A DNA stretch of 64,000 nt. Origin: an uncultured Pelagibacteraceae bacterium. GTDB taxonomy: Bacteria > Pseudomonadota > Alphaproteobacteria > Pelagibacterales > Pelagibacteraceae. Location: the NCBI GenBank assembly GCA_902588975.1, contig CACIRJ010000001.1, positions 1-64,000 on the forward strand. The letters are read 5' to 3'. Shown piece by piece: positions 16,464 through 26,219 of the stretch. The notes beneath the pieces were generated by a model. The model ran no database searches, was not told where the DNA came from, and saw only the letters and a list, made by a program, of their open reading frames with translations. Numbering within the stretch: position 1 is the stretch's first letter; each line of letters starts with the position of its first letter. The translations under genes were made by a program, and so were the position numbers.

Positions 16464-17918
16464 TTAAATTTTTTGATCGTAATCCCCAACCTTACCAGTT
16501 TGTTGAAGCAGATTATCAATAAAGTCAAAAATCTTCTTTTTTCTATCTTCAGAGGTTGGACTTTCAGTAACTACAACTAAAGAGGGTTTATTAGAAGATG
16601 CTCTTATTAATCCCCAAGATCCATCATCAAAAGAAAATCTTACTCCATTAACAGTTAATATTTCTCTAATTTCTTGGTCATCTACTTTAGTTTTATTTTC
16701 TTTAATATTTGTTATTTCTTTAACTAAATTCTCAACTAAATCATATTTTTCACTATCTTTACAATAAGGAGCCATTGTCGGGCTTTGATAAGTTGTTGGT
16801 AATTCACCAAGTATTTCACTCATTTTTTTGTTATTTTTATCGAGTAACTTACAGACTTGTATTGCTGAATTAATTCCATCATCATAGCCATATCCCAAAG
16901 GTTTATTAAAAAAGAAATGACCACTTTTTTCAAATCCTGCTAAAGCGTTGTCGGTATTTACTTTTCTTTTGATATGAGAATGGCCAGTTTTCCAATAAAT
17001 TGTTTCACATTTATTCTCATTTAATATTCTGTCATTTGAATAAAGTCCTGTCGATTTTACATCAACAACAAATTTACTATTTTTATGATCTTTTGAAAGA
17101 TTTCTAGCTATTAACAGCCCTATTTTATCTGAAAAGATTTCATTACCTTTATCATCAATAACCCCAACTCTATCTCCATCTCCATCAAAACCAAATCCAA
17201 TATCAGCATTATTTTCTTTAACAGCTGATGAAATTGCATGTAACATTTCTAAATCTTCAGGATTTGGATTATATTTTGGAAAAGTCCAATCAAGGTTGCA
17301 ATCAAGTTCAATAACCTCACACCCAATACCTCTTAAAATTTCAGGTGCGAATATTCCAGCTGTTCCGTTACCACACGCAACGACTGCTTTAATTTTTTTA
17401 TTTAATGAGTTTTTTGTTATCAAATCATTTTTATAAATAGCTTGGAAACCATCAATTTTTTTCATATTTCCTTCACCATTAATAAAATTTTGATTGAGAG
17501 TAATATTTTTTAGTTCTTTCATTTCTTCAGGTGCATGAGTTAATCCTTTTTTGATGCCCATTTTTACACCTGTCCAACCATTTTCATTATGACTTGCTGT
17601 AACCATTGCAATTGCATCTGAGTCTAAATTAAATTGTGCGAAATAAACCATAGGAGATAAGGATAATCCTATATCCTCGATTTTGCACCCAGTTGAAACC
17701 AAACCCTCTTTTAATTTTTCTTTGATATGTTCGCTGTAAGACCTGTAGTCTTGACCAACTATAATTCTAGGATTGTTTTTTTTTGTATGATTAATTATTT
17801 GAGTTCCAAGACCTTTACCGAGTTGAACGATTCCATTATCATCTATGTCTTTTTCGTATACCCATCGTGCGTCATATTCCCGAAAACCGTAGGGATCAAT
17901 TTTTCCCGAATTATTCAT
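16464..17918 (-). CDS. Phosphomannomutase/phosphoglucomutase (alpha-D-phosphohexomutase)
   Basis: The 484 residues carry all four active-site loops of the superfamily: TASHNENGWTGVK with the phospho-serine (near residue 110), the Mg-binding GFDGDGDRVG (near residue 243), GFEKSGHFFF for sugar contacts (near residue 333), and RASSNKPSLVVV at the C-terminal phosphate site. It interconverts hexose 1- and 6-phosphates (mannose or glucose) for sugar-nucleotide synthesis. Substrate preference cannot be set from the sequence. It is a single gene on the minus strand, and its start faces the nrdA control region. Confidence 0.92.
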   Translation of the reverse strand: MNNSGKIDPYGFREYDARWVYEKDIDDNGIVQLGKGLGTQIINHTKKNNPRIIVGQDYRSYSEHIKEKLKEGLVSTGCKIEDIGLSLSPMVYFAQFNLDSDAIAMVTASHNENGWTGVKMGIKKGLTHAPEEMKELKNITLNQNFINGEGNMKKIDGFQAIYKNDLITKNSLNKKIKAVVACGNGTAGIFAPEILRGIGCEVIELDCNLDWTFPKYNPNPEDLEMLHAISSAVKENNADIGFGFDGDGDRVGVIDDKGNEIFSDKIGLLIARNLSKDHKNSKFVVDVKSTGLYSNDRILNENKCETIYWKTGHSHIKRKVNTDNALAGFEKSGHFFFNKPLGYGYDDGINSAIQVCKLLDKNNKKMSEILGELPTTYQSPTMAPYCKDSEKYDLVENLVKEITNIKENKTKVDDQEIREILTVNGVRFSFDDGSWGLIRASSNKPSLVVVTESPTSEDRKKKIFDFIDNLLQQTGKVGDYDQKI

Positions 17919-17950
17919 GTGGATATATGTACATTTTTTTAAAATTTTTA

Positions 17951-17978
17951 TTGATAATTATTTAATAAGTTCTATAAA
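17951..17978 (+). promoter_or_regulatory. Candidate nrdA promoter
   Basis: A TTGATA (-35, 17951-17956) and a TATAAA (-10, 17973-17978) are separated by 16 bp, five of six consensus bases each. Transcription would begin near 17985, just before the two NrdR boxes. Other AT-rich pairs are possible, so the assignment is tentative. Confidence 0.4.
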
Positions 17979-17992
17979 TGTTCTATTGATTT

Positions 17993-18008
17993 ACAATTTA
18001 TATAGTAT
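17993..18008 (+). promoter_or_regulatory. NrdR box 1 upstream of nrdA
   Basis: The 16-mer ACAATTTATATAGTAT agrees at about 13 positions with the palindromic NrdR consensus (ACACWATATATWGTGT, as known from several bacteria). NrdR is the ATP/dATP-sensing repressor of ribonucleotide reductase genes. The second box starts 31 bp downstream, the usual three-helical-turn spacing. No nrdR gene lies in the window. Confidence 0.7.
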
Positions 18009-18023
18009 ATCAGGTAAATCTAC

Positions 18024-18039
18024 ACACTATATCTAGTTA
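18024..18039 (+). promoter_or_regulatory. NrdR box 2 upstream of nrdA
   Basis: ACACTATATCTAGTTA matches about 13 of 16 NrdR consensus positions, including the ACAC left arm and the TAGT right core. Its start is 31 bp from box 1, so both sites face the same side of the helix, as required for cooperative NrdR binding. It lies about 40 bp before the nrdA ATG. Confidence 0.72.
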
Positions 18040-18079
18040 TTTACTAGATTTTTTAGTATAAAGATAAAAAGGGAGTTTA

Positions 18080-20017
18080 ATGAACAAAATATTGTCTCAG
18101 GCGATCAGGAAAGCTGTCTCTGATTATAAACCAGCGGAAAAAATCAGCAATAATGACAAAAGACCAGACTTATTTTCACTAAATAACAACACAGAGTTGT
18201 TTCAAAATTCTAAAGGTATAACTATTAAAATAGATAGATCTAGAGATAATAATTTAACAGATTTTGGAAGAGCAACACTAAGCGACAGATACCTTGGAGA
18301 AAACGAGTCTTTCCAAGATTTATTTGCAAGAGTTGCGAGTCATTACGCAGATGACAACTTACACGCGCAAAGACTTTATAACTACATAAGTAACTTATGG
18401 TTCATGCCAGCAACACCAGTTTTGTCAAATGGTGGGACAAAAAGAGGTTTACCAATTTCCTGTTTCTTAAATGAAGCAGGGGATAGTTTAACTGGAATAT
18501 TAGATCTATGGAGTGAAAATGTTTGGTTGGCTGCTAAAGGTGGAGGTATTGGAAGTTATTGGGGTAACTTAAGATCCATTGGAGAAAAAATTGGAAGAGT
18601 TGGAAAAACTTCAGGAATTATTCCTTTCATCAAAGTTATGGACTCTTTGACAATGGCGATCAGTCAAGGTTCTTTAAGAAGAGGATCAGCAGCTTGTTAT
18701 CTTCCAATTGATCATCCGGAGATAGAAGAATTTATTGAAATGAGAAGACCAACAGGTGGTGATCCAAATAGAAGATCATTAAATTTACACCACGGTGTTT
18801 TAGTTTCAGATGCATTTATGAGAGCTGTTGAGTTAGACGAACAATGGGCACTAAAAAGTCCAAAAGATCAATCAGTACAAGCTACTGTTTCTGCAAGAAA
18901 TTTATGGATTAGATTATTAACTGCAAGAATTGAAACTGGAGAACCTTATATTGTTTTCATTGATACAGTTAATAGAATGATACCTCAACATCATAAACTG
19001 GCCGGTTTAACTGTTAAGACATCTAACTTGTGCAGTGAAATAACTTTACCAACAGGAATTGATAAAGAGGGCAGAGATAGAACGGCAGTATGTTGTTTAT
19101 CATCTTTAAATTTAGAAACTTATGATGAATGGAAAGACGATGAAAATTTTGTTCCAGATGTAATGAGATTTTTAGATAATGTATTAACTGATTTTACTGA
19201 AAAAGCCCCCGAGTCATTTAGTGATGCAGTTTATTCAGCATTAAAAGAGAGAAGTGTTGGTCTAGGTGTTATGGGACTTCATTCATTCTTCCAACAAAAA
19301 ATGATTCCTTTTGAGTCAGTAATGAGTAAAGTTTGGAATAAAAAAATATTTGAAAGCATCCAAAAACAAGTTGATCAAGCTTCAAAAGATTTGGCTGATG
19401 AAAGAGGTGCATGTCCAGATGCTGCGGATTATGGTATTAATGAAAGATTTTCAAATAAAACCGCAATAGCTCCAACTGCTTCAATTTCAATTATTTGTGG
19501 TGGAACTTCTCCAGGAGTTGAGCCAATTGCAGCAAATAGTTATACACATAAAACTTTGTCTGGATCATTTAATGTTAGAAATAAATATCTTAGTAAATTA
19601 TTAGAGAAGCACGGTAAAAATGATGATGAAACTTGGTCAAGTATAACAACTAATCAAGGCTCAGTTTCTCATCTTGATTTTTTAACACAACAAGAAAAAG
19701 ACGTATTTAAAACAGCTTTTGAACTAGACCAGAAATGGATCGTGGAGCTAGGTGCAGATAGAACTCCTCATATTTCACAAGCACAATCAATAAACATATT
19801 TATACCTGCAGATATTCATAAAAGGGACTTACATCAAATTCATTTCCAAGCTTGGAAAAAGGGGTTGAAGAGTCTTTATTACTGCAGATCTAAATCAATA
19901 CAAAGAGCAGAAAACGTAAACGATGCAAATTCTACAGATGTAACTGCAAACGTCTACAAATCTAAGAAACAAGAAAATCAACAACCAGAATATGAGGAGT
20001 GTTTATCATGTCAGTAG
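18080..20017 (+). CDS. nrdA: Class I ribonucleotide reductase, large (alpha) subunit
   Basis: The 645-residue catalytic subunit reduces ribonucleotides to deoxyribonucleotides. Active-site cysteines are visible in PISCFLNEAGDSL (redox pair), SNLCSEITLPT (thiyl radical Cys with the adjacent Asn and Glu) and AVCCLSSLNLE. The C-terminal shuttle is CLSC at the very end. PTASISIICGGTSPGVEP is the conserved phosphate loop. The N-terminus shows no V-x-K-R-D-G ATP-cone, so the overall-activity allosteric site appears to be missing. AAGGGAG lies before the ATG, and paired NrdR boxes lie upstream. Its end overlaps nrdB. Confidence 0.95.
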   Translation: MNKILSQAIRKAVSDYKPAEKISNNDKRPDLFSLNNNTELFQNSKGITIKIDRSRDNNLTDFGRATLSDRYLGENESFQDLFARVASHYADDNLHAQRLYNYISNLWFMPATPVLSNGGTKRGLPISCFLNEAGDSLTGILDLWSENVWLAAKGGGIGSYWGNLRSIGEKIGRVGKTSGIIPFIKVMDSLTMAISQGSLRRGSAACYLPIDHPEIEEFIEMRRPTGGDPNRRSLNLHHGVLVSDAFMRAVELDEQWALKSPKDQSVQATVSARNLWIRLLTARIETGEPYIVFIDTVNRMIPQHHKLAGLTVKTSNLCSEITLPTGIDKEGRDRTAVCCLSSLNLETYDEWKDDENFVPDVMRFLDNVLTDFTEKAPESFSDAVYSALKERSVGLGVMGLHSFFQQKMIPFESVMSKVWNKKIFESIQKQVDQASKDLADERGACPDAADYGINERFSNKTAIAPTASISIICGGTSPGVEPIAANSYTHKTLSGSFNVRNKYLSKLLEKHGKNDDETWSSITTNQGSVSHLDFLTQQEKDVFKTAFELDQKWIVELGADRTPHISQAQSINIFIPADIHKRDLHQIHFQAWKKGLKSLYYCRSKSIQRAENVNDANSTDVTANVYKSKKQENQQPEYEECLSCQ

Positions 20018-21021
20018 AAAGTCTAAAAGATACTAAACAAAAAATTATAGAACCAAAAAAAATGGGTCTATTAGTTGAAAACCCAGTTTACAAACCATTC
20101 AGATACCCATGGTGTTATGATGCTTGGTTAACTCAACAAAGAATTCATTGGTTACCAGAGGAAGTTCCACTTGGTGATGATGTCAGAGATTGGCAAAAAA
20201 ATCTCTCAGAGTCTGAAAAAAATCTACTAACTCAAATTTTTAGATTTTTTACTCAAGCAGATGTTGAAGTTAATAACTGTTATTTAAGACATTACACAAC
20301 TGTATTTAAACCTACAGAAGTTTTAATGATGATGACAGCATTTGCTTCTATGGAGACAGTCCATGTAGCAGCTTATTCACATTTATTAGATACTATTGGA
20401 ATGCCAGAGTCTGAATACTCTGCTTTCATGAAGTACAAAGAAATGAAAGATAAATACGATTACATGCAAAACTTTAATGTAAACTCAAAAGAAGATATCG
20501 CAAAAACTGTTGCAGTATTTAGTGCCTTCACAGAAGGCCTTCAGTTATTTGCAAGTTTTGCAATTTTATTAAACTTCCCAAGACACAACAAACTCAAAGG
20601 AATGGGTCAGATAGTTACTTGGTCAGTAAGAGATGAAACTCTTCATTGTAATTCTATGATTAGAATTTTTAAAGAGTTCATTAAAGAAAACCCTGAGATT
20701 TGGACTCCGAAACTTAAAAAAGAACTTTATGAAGCTTGCAGAACTATAATTGAACATGAAGATGCATTTATTGATCTGGCTTTTGAAATGGGTCCAATGC
20801 AAGGTTTAACTGCTCAAGAAGTTAAAGATTATATAAGGTTCATTGGTAATAGAAGATTAACTCAGTTAGGTCTTGAGCCAATATATGATGTTCAGAAGAA
20901 CCCATTAACATGGTTAGACACAATGTTAAACGCTGTAGAGCATATGAACTTCTTTGAAGGTAGAGCCACTGAATATTCAAAAGCATCTACACAAGGTAAC
21001 TGGATAGACGCTTTCTCCTAG
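20008..21021 (+). CDS. nrdB: Class I ribonucleotide reductase, small (beta) subunit
   Basis: This 337-residue radical-generating subunit keeps all diiron ligands and the tyrosyl radical site: Asp in TQADVEVNN, Glu/His/Tyr in METVHVAAYSHLL (E-x2-H-x3-Y), Glu in FTEGLQLFASF, and Glu/His in RDETLHCNSM. The C-terminus would dock on NrdA. The ATG at 20008 is chosen because GAGGAG (19994-19999) sits 8 nt before it; the frame is also open to a GTG at 19999. It overlaps nrdA by 10 nt, so the two are made together. Confidence 0.95.
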   Translation: MSVESLKDTKQKIIEPKKMGLLVENPVYKPFRYPWCYDAWLTQQRIHWLPEEVPLGDDVRDWQKNLSESEKNLLTQIFRFFTQADVEVNNCYLRHYTTVFKPTEVLMMMTAFASMETVHVAAYSHLLDTIGMPESEYSAFMKYKEMKDKYDYMQNFNVNSKEDIAKTVAVFSAFTEGLQLFASFAILLNFPRHNKLKGMGQIVTWSVRDETLHCNSMIRIFKEFIKENPEIWTPKLKKELYEACRTIIEHEDAFIDLAFEMGPMQGLTAQEVKDYIRFIGNRRLTQLGLEPIYDVQKNPLTWLDTMLNAVEHMNFFEGRATEYSKASTQGNWIDAFS

Positions 21022-21027
21022 GATTGA

Positions 21028-21276
21028 GTGATAGTAAGTCCCTGTATAAGTATTTGTAAGACTGATCCAGTATCAGGTCTATGCTATGGATGTGGTAGAT
21101 CTGATGAAGAAAAGAAAATCTGGAAAGATCCTGAAACAACTGATGATTGGAAAAATGAAAATCTAAAAGAAATAGAAAACAGACTTTCAGGTTGGCAATT
21201 AGAGAGCTTTAAAATGTCTTACAAAAACAAAATTGAAAAAGGTGTCTCTTTATATAAAGAAAAGCAAATTAAATAA
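21028..21276 (+). CDS. DUF1289 family cysteine-rich small protein
   Basis: An 82-residue protein with the DUF1289 signature: CISICKTDPVSGLCYGCGRS gives four cysteines near the N-terminus that could bind a metal or Fe-S cluster, followed by a conserved WKDPETTDDWK region. It starts with GTG, 6 nt after nrdB, and so probably shares the nrd transcript. The family has no established function. Confidence 0.82.
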   Translation: MIVSPCISICKTDPVSGLCYGCGRSDEEKKIWKDPETTDDWKNENLKEIENRLSGWQLESFKMSYKNKIEKGVSLYKEKQIK

Positions 21277-21278
21277 TA

Positions 21279-22403
21279 TTACCTTTGATTTAGAAGCATT
21301 ACTTTTCTGTATTTACTTCCTTTGTATTTAGCTAATGGTCTAATTAATTTATTTGATGAATGTTGTTCCATTATATGGGCTGACCAACCAGTAATCCTTG
21401 AAATTACAAATATTGGTGTAAAGAAATCAGTATCAAAACCCATTAGATGATAAGTAGGTCCTGTTGGGTAATCTACATTTGGATGAATATTCTTTTTACT
21501 GATCATTACTTTTTCAACAATATCGTAAATCTTTAAAAACTTTTTATCTTTTTTAATTTTAGCAACTTTTTTGAAATACTCTTTCATGGTTGGAACTCTA
21601 GAGTCACCACTTTTATAAACTCTGTGCCCAAAACCCATCACAACCTCTTTTTTCTTTAAGGCATTATTGATCCATTTTAAGGCATTCTCAGGTTTTTTGA
21701 TTTTATTCATCATATGCATGACCTCTTCATTAGCTCCTCCATGCAAAGGTCCTTTTAAACTTGCAATGGCACCTGTTATTGCGCCATGAATATCAGATAA
21801 ACTACTTGTTATTGTTCTAGCAGTAAAAGTTGAAACATTGAAACTGTGTTCTGCGTATAAAATTAAAGATACATCAAACGCTTTTACAATTTCTTTTTGA
21901 GGAACCTTTCCAAAACACATATAGAAGAAGTTTTCTGCAAAAGTTAATTCTTTTTTAGGTTTAATAATCTTCTTACCTTTTCGAATTCTATAAAACGCTG
22001 CTAAAGCAGTTGGAGTTTTAGCTAAAATTCTCAAAGCTTTTCTTGTATTTGCTTCCTGTGAATTATCTGTAGTTTCCTTATCTTCTAATCCCATTACACT
22101 AACCGCTGTTCGAGCAACATCCATAGGATGAGATTTCTTTGGCATGTGTTTAATTATTTCGTAAAGATTTTTCGATAAATCCCTATGTCCTCGTTCAATT
22201 TTTTCAAATTGTCTTAGCTGAATACTATTTGGTAAATCACCTTTTAAAATAAGATATGCAGCTTCTTCAAATCTACAAAATTCACACAGATCTTGAACAG
22301 CATATCCCCTATAAGTTAATGAGTTGATCTCAGGCATAACTTTAGAAACTTCTGTTTCATCAACAACAATTCCTAATAAACCCTTTTTTACTTCTTCACT
22401 CAT
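21279..22403 (-). CDS. prpC: 2-Methylcitrate synthase (citrate synthase family)
   Basis: These 374 residues match short citrate synthase-type enzymes: GLLGIVVDETEVSKV and LTYRGYAVQDLC at the N-terminus, GPLHGGANEEVMHMM with the first catalytic His (near residue 220), and GFGHRVYKSGDSRVPTMKE with the second (near residue 255). Position directly after prpB and prpD makes 2-methylcitrate synthase (propionyl-CoA + oxaloacetate) the best call over a second citrate synthase. It overlaps the prpB stop by 1 nt (TAATG). Confidence 0.92.
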   Translation of the reverse strand: MSEEVKKGLLGIVVDETEVSKVMPEINSLTYRGYAVQDLCEFCRFEEAAYLILKGDLPNSIQLRQFEKIERGHRDLSKNLYEIIKHMPKKSHPMDVARTAVSVMGLEDKETTDNSQEANTRKALRILAKTPTALAAFYRIRKGKKIIKPKKELTFAENFFYMCFGKVPQKEIVKAFDVSLILYAEHSFNVSTFTARTITSSLSDIHGAITGAIASLKGPLHGGANEEVMHMMNKIKKPENALKWINNALKKKEVVMGFGHRVYKSGDSRVPTMKEYFKKVAKIKKDKKFLKIYDIVEKVMISKKNIHPNVDYPTGPTYHLMGFDTDFFTPIFVISRITGWSAHIMEQHSSNKLIRPLAKYKGSKYRKVMLLNQR

Positions 22404-23299
22404 TATTCATGTCCCTCTGTACTAAAATTATATATCTTTTCGTCTAAAGAGTTATATTTTTCATACTCAACTAAATCATATAATCTTTTTCTGGTTTGCA
22501 TCTTATCTATAATATTATTTTGATGTCCATCCGCAAAAATGGCACGTAGACCATCCTCAACACTTTTCATCGCTAATCTTTGTGTCGTAACTGGATAAAT
22601 AACAATATTATAACCAAGTTTTTCTAGTTGTTTAAAATCTAGCAACTTAGATTTTCCAAACTCAGTCATATTAGCTAAAAGATAACAATCTAGTGATTTT
22701 CTAACTTTTTCAAACTCAGACTCATCTTTTAATGCTTCTGGAAAAATAATTTCTGCTCCAGCATCAATATAAGATTTGCAACGATCAATCATTTTATCAA
22801 TTCCTTCTACGCTTTTAGCATCTGAACGTGCAATGATTTTAAATTGTTTGTCTGATCTTGCATCTACACATTCTTTAATTTTTTTTGTCATATCCTCTTT
22901 TGATATCAATTCTTTATTGTCTAGGTGGCCACACCTTTTCTGTTCAATCTGATCTTCCAAATGAATTGCTGAAATACCAAAATTTTCAAATGTTTGAACA
23001 GTTTCTTTACAAGATTTAAAACCTGTATCGACATCAACAATGGTCGGAAGATTTGTAACACGTGCAATTTGTTTTGATCTGTTACTGACATCATTAAGAG
23101 TTGTTAATCCTATATCTGGATAACCCAAATCATTAGACATAACACCTCCAGATACATAAACTCCATCATATCCAATTTCTTCAATAACTTTTGCTGTTAA
23201 TGGATTATATGCACCTGGTATTCTTAAAATTTTATTTGATTTTAGTTTATTATCTAAATCAATTCTTTTCTCTTCAGGTTTTTTTTCAACAAAGTGCAC
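22403..23299 (-). CDS. prpB: 2-Methylisocitrate lyase
   Basis: The 298 residues have the PEP-mutase/isocitrate lyase barrel with the catalytic motif EDQIEQKRCGHL near residue 120. PTIVDVDTGF lies near residue 85 and binds Mg via its Asp. The enzyme splits 2-methylisocitrate to pyruvate and succinate, the last step of the methylcitrate cycle. It sits between prpD and prpC with 1-nt overlaps on both sides. Confidence 0.92.
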   Translation of the reverse strand: MHFVEKKPEEKRIDLDNKLKSNKILRIPGAYNPLTAKVIEEIGYDGVYVSGGVMSNDLGYPDIGLTTLNDVSNRSKQIARVTNLPTIVDVDTGFKSCKETVQTFENFGISAIHLEDQIEQKRCGHLDNKELISKEDMTKKIKECVDARSDKQFKIIARSDAKSVEGIDKMIDRCKSYIDAGAEIIFPEALKDESEFEKVRKSLDCYLLANMTEFGKSKLLDFKQLEKLGYNIVIYPVTTQRLAMKSVEDGLRAIFADGHQNNIIDKMQTRKRLYDLVEYEKYNSLDEKIYNFSTEGHE

Positions 23300-24801
23300 T
23301 AGAATATTCCTTTTTTATTATTCGATTTTAAGTATCTTCTACTTACTTCAATATTTAGTTTTGTAAGCTGATTATTTTTTAATTTTTTCAAATTTTGAAC
23401 ATCTTTTAAAAATCTATCACTTTCTTTTTTAGAAATAATACTTTCTGTTAAAATTTTAAATTTATTTATATAATCTTTTCTTTTAAAAGGTCTTTTGCCA
23501 TAAGGATGAGCATCTGCTCTTTCTAATTCCTCAATAATTTTTTTCCCATTATTTAATGTTACTATAACCTTTGCACCAAAAGATTTCTTTTTTGGATCAG
23601 GATCATGATATTTCTTCGTCCATTTTTTGTCCTCATGTGTTTTAATTGATCTCCATATTTTAATTGTGCTTTTTTTGTTAGCTCTCTTTTTAGTATAAGA
23701 CTTTACATGATGCCAATCTGCATCTTCTAAAGCTACTGCAAAAATATACATTATTGAGTGATCTAAAGTTTCTCTACTAGCATTAGGATCCATTTTTTGT
23801 GGATCATTAGCTCCGGTTCCTATTACATAATGAGTATGATGGCTTGTATATATATCTATTTTTTTTATTGTATTTAAATTATCAATTTTTTTATTAAGTG
23901 ATTTTGCAATATCAATTATTGCTTGAGCTTGATATTCTGCAGAATATTCTTTTGTATATGTTTCGAGAATGGCTTTTTTTTCTTCGTTCTTTTTTGGCAA
24001 AGGAACAAGATATTTAGCATTTTTTCCATCTAATATTCTTGCTATTACACTGTCTTCACCTTCGTAAATAGGACTTGGAGCTCCTTCACCTCGCATCGTT
24101 CTATCAACAGCTTCAATTGCTAATTTTCCTGCGTGAGCTGGAGCATACGCTTTCCAACTTGAAATCTCACCTTTTCTTGATTGTCTTGTTGAAATACTCA
24201 CATGTAATGCTTGTTGAACAGCTTGATAAATTGTTTCTGTATTTAATTTTAACATTGATCCAATGCCAGCAGCAACACTTGGTCCCAAGTGAGCTATATG
24301 ATCGACTTTATGTTTATGAAGACAAATAGCTTTTACAAGATTAACTTGCACTTCATAAGCAGTTATAATTCCTCTTAATAAATCATTTCCATTTTTTTTT
24401 AATTGTTGTGCTACTGCTAATAGGGCAGGAATATTATCACCAGGATGGCTATAATCAGCTGCTAGAAATGTATCATGAAAATCTAATTCTCTAACAGCGG
24501 TCCCATTTGCCCAAGCAACCCATTCACAATCAAATTTAAGTTTTGAATTTATGCCAAAAAGATTAGCTCCATTTTTTCTAACATGTTTTTTTGCCATTTC
24601 TCTCGCTGAAATTACTGGTCTTCTATTTAAAGAGGCTATTGCAACAGAAGCGTTATCAATAATTCTATTAATAACCATTTCTATCGAATTTTTGTTTAAT
24701 TTAGCATTATCACTTGCTATCTCTGCTATTTTCCATGCAAGCTGTTTCTTCTTTGGAAGATTAATTTTTGATGGGTATACTTTAATTGTATGTAATAACA
24801 A
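23299..24801 (-). CDS. prpD: 2-Methylcitrate dehydratase, MmgE/PrpD family
   Basis: The 500 residues follow the PrpD pattern, with the conserved block [20 protein letters not shown] near residue 92, [20 protein letters not shown] near residue 117 and [20 protein letters not shown] near residue 323. The enzyme dehydrates 2-methylcitrate to 2-methylaconitate/cis-aconitate. It is the first gene of the prpDBC set, which together with a hydratase elsewhere would convert propionyl-CoA to pyruvate and succinate. No PrpR-type regulator is adjacent. Confidence 0.92.
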   Translation of the reverse strand: MLLHTIKVYPSKINLPKKKQLAWKIAEIASDNAKLNKNSIEMVINRIIDNASVAIASLNRRPVISAREMAKKHVRKNGANLFGINSKLKFDCEWVAWANGTAVRELDFHDTFLAADYSHPGDNIPALLAVAQQLKKNGNDLLRGIITAYEVQVNLVKAICLHKHKVDHIAHLGPSVAAGIGSMLKLNTETIYQAVQQALHVSISTRQSRKGEISSWKAYAPAHAGKLAIEAVDRTMRGEGAPSPIYEGEDSVIARILDGKNAKYLVPLPKKNEEKKAILETYTKEYSAEYQAQAIIDIAKSLNKKIDNLNTIKKIDIYTSHHTHYVIGTGANDPQKMDPNASRETLDHSIMYIFAVALEDADWHHVKSYTKKRANKKSTIKIWRSIKTHEDKKWTKKYHDPDPKKKSFGAKVIVTLNNGKKIIEELERADAHPYGKRPFKRKDYINKFKILTESIISKKESDRFLKDVQNLKKLKNNQLTKLNIEVSRRYLKSNNKKGIF

Positions 24802-24854
24802 AATAACTCCTAATTTGTGAATTTGTTTTAATAGTTAAAATAAATTAATCAATA

Positions 24855-25535
24855 TTAAAGATATTTAGAAACAATTTTTTCAATACCTACAAAGTCTTTT
24901 ATTAAGTGATTATGATAAATTTCATCAATATTTTTTTCAGTATATCCATCCTCTAATAAAATCATTGGAATTTCTGCCGCTTTAGCTGCATTTGCATCCG
25001 TCTCACTATCACCAATCATAATTGATTTATTTTTACTACCATCTAATATTTCTATGATTGTTGTTATGTGTCTCGGATCAGGTTTACAATAATCAAAAGT
25101 ATTATAACCAGCAACATACTCGAAGTAATCATATATTCCAATTTTTTTTAGAAGATCTATTGCAAGATGTTCTGTTTTATTCGTACATACAGCCATTGAT
25201 ATTTTTTCTTTTTTACACCAATTCAAAAAATCTTTTACACCAGGCATCAGAGTACTTTCATTTAAAATATTATTTCCATAATAAGAAATAAATTCATCTG
25301 TCATTTCATTTTTGATTTTCTCATTAATCGAAGTTAATTCTTTTTTGGCCTGGCTCCATATAGATCTACCAATCATTGCCCCAGCTCCTTGACCAACAGT
25401 ATTTTTAAGTTCATCAAGAGATTTTGTGGGGTACCCAAATTTCTTCATAACATGGTTATGAGCAAGCATTAGATCAGGCGCTGTATCTACTAATGTTCCA
25501 TCTAAATCAAAAACAACTGTGAATTTTTGTGTCAT
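24855..25535 (-). CDS. gph: HAD-superfamily phosphatase, phosphoglycolate phosphatase-like
   Basis: A 226-residue HAD protein with motif I FDLDGTLVDTAPDL, motif II MAVCTNKT, motif III near KPDPRHITT, and motif IV MIGDSETDANAAKAA. The size and TAPDL/GxGAxxMI pattern are those of Gph, which removes phosphate from 2-phosphoglycolate. In an alphaproteobacterium without photorespiration this clears glycolate phosphate from DNA repair, but closely related sugar-phosphatases look alike. It is 53 nt downstream of prpD on the same strand. Confidence 0.85.
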   Translation of the reverse strand: MTQKFTVVFDLDGTLVDTAPDLMLAHNHVMKKFGYPTKSLDELKNTVGQGAGAMIGRSIWSQAKKELTSINEKIKNEMTDEFISYYGNNILNESTLMPGVKDFLNWCKKEKISMAVCTNKTEHLAIDLLKKIGIYDYFEYVAGYNTFDYCKPDPRHITTIIEILDGSKNKSIMIGDSETDANAAKAAEIPMILLEDGYTEKNIDEIYHNHLIKDFVGIEKIVSKYL

Positions 25536-25604
25536 TTCAAAAGTATTAATAAGAAATAAATTGTGAATTAATTAAATCAATACCCAGTTATATACAACTA
25601 TCTA

Positions 25605-26213
25605 ATGAATAGTCAAAATTTACAAAATAAACTTAGAGATAAATTTTTAAAAAAAGGTGTCAAAATGAAGGGACCTGAGACAGTTTTTTTTTCTAAAGAT
25701 ACTAAAATTGGAAAAAATGTAGAGATAGAACCTTATGTTGTCTTTGCTGATAAAGTTCAAATAGGGAACAATGTCAAAATTTTATCTTTCTCTCATCTTG
25801 AGGGTGTTAAAATAGATAATGATGTAAGTGTAGGTCCATACGCACGTTTGAGACCTGGAACAAAAATTAAATCCGGATCGAAAATTGGAAATTTTGTTGA
25901 AATAAAAAAAACTACAATAAACAAAAATTCTAAAGTTAATCATTTATCATATATTGGTGATGCTCGAGTAGGAAGAAATGTTAATATTGGAGCTGGAACA
26001 ATAACTTGCAATTATGACGGGAGAAAAAAAAGTAAAACAAATATTAAAGATAAAGTATTCGTAGGTTCAAATACATCTTTAGTAGCACCAATTACTTTAA
26101 ATGAAAAAAGTGTTATAGGCGCGGGTTCAGTAATCACAAAAAATGTAGCTAAAGGGTCACTAGCACTAACAAGACCAAAACAACAAGAAAAAAAAAATTA
26201 TAAAAGGGGATAA
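25605..26213 (+). CDS. Stand-alone GlmU C-terminal domain (glucosamine-1-phosphate N-acetyltransferase)
   Basis: These 202 residues cover only the left-handed beta-helix half of GlmU. They include [40 protein letters not shown] with the catalytic His, [31 protein letters not shown], and the C-terminal arm [17 protein letters not shown]. This domain acetylates glucosamine-1-phosphate. The N-terminal uridyltransferase half (about 230 residues) is absent, and the 69 nt upstream do not encode it. The gene is 6 nt before glmS, so both steps of amino-sugar supply are linked. Confidence 0.93.
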   Translation: MNSQNLQNKLRDKFLKKGVKMKGPETVFFSKDTKIGKNVEIEPYVVFADKVQIGNNVKILSFSHLEGVKIDNDVSVGPYARLRPGTKIKSGSKIGNFVEIKKTTINKNSKVNHLSYIGDARVGRNVNIGAGTITCNYDGRKKSKTNIKDKVFVGSNTSLVAPITLNEKSVIGAGSVITKNVAKGSLALTRPKQQEKKNYKRG

Positions 26214-26219
26214 GAGATA

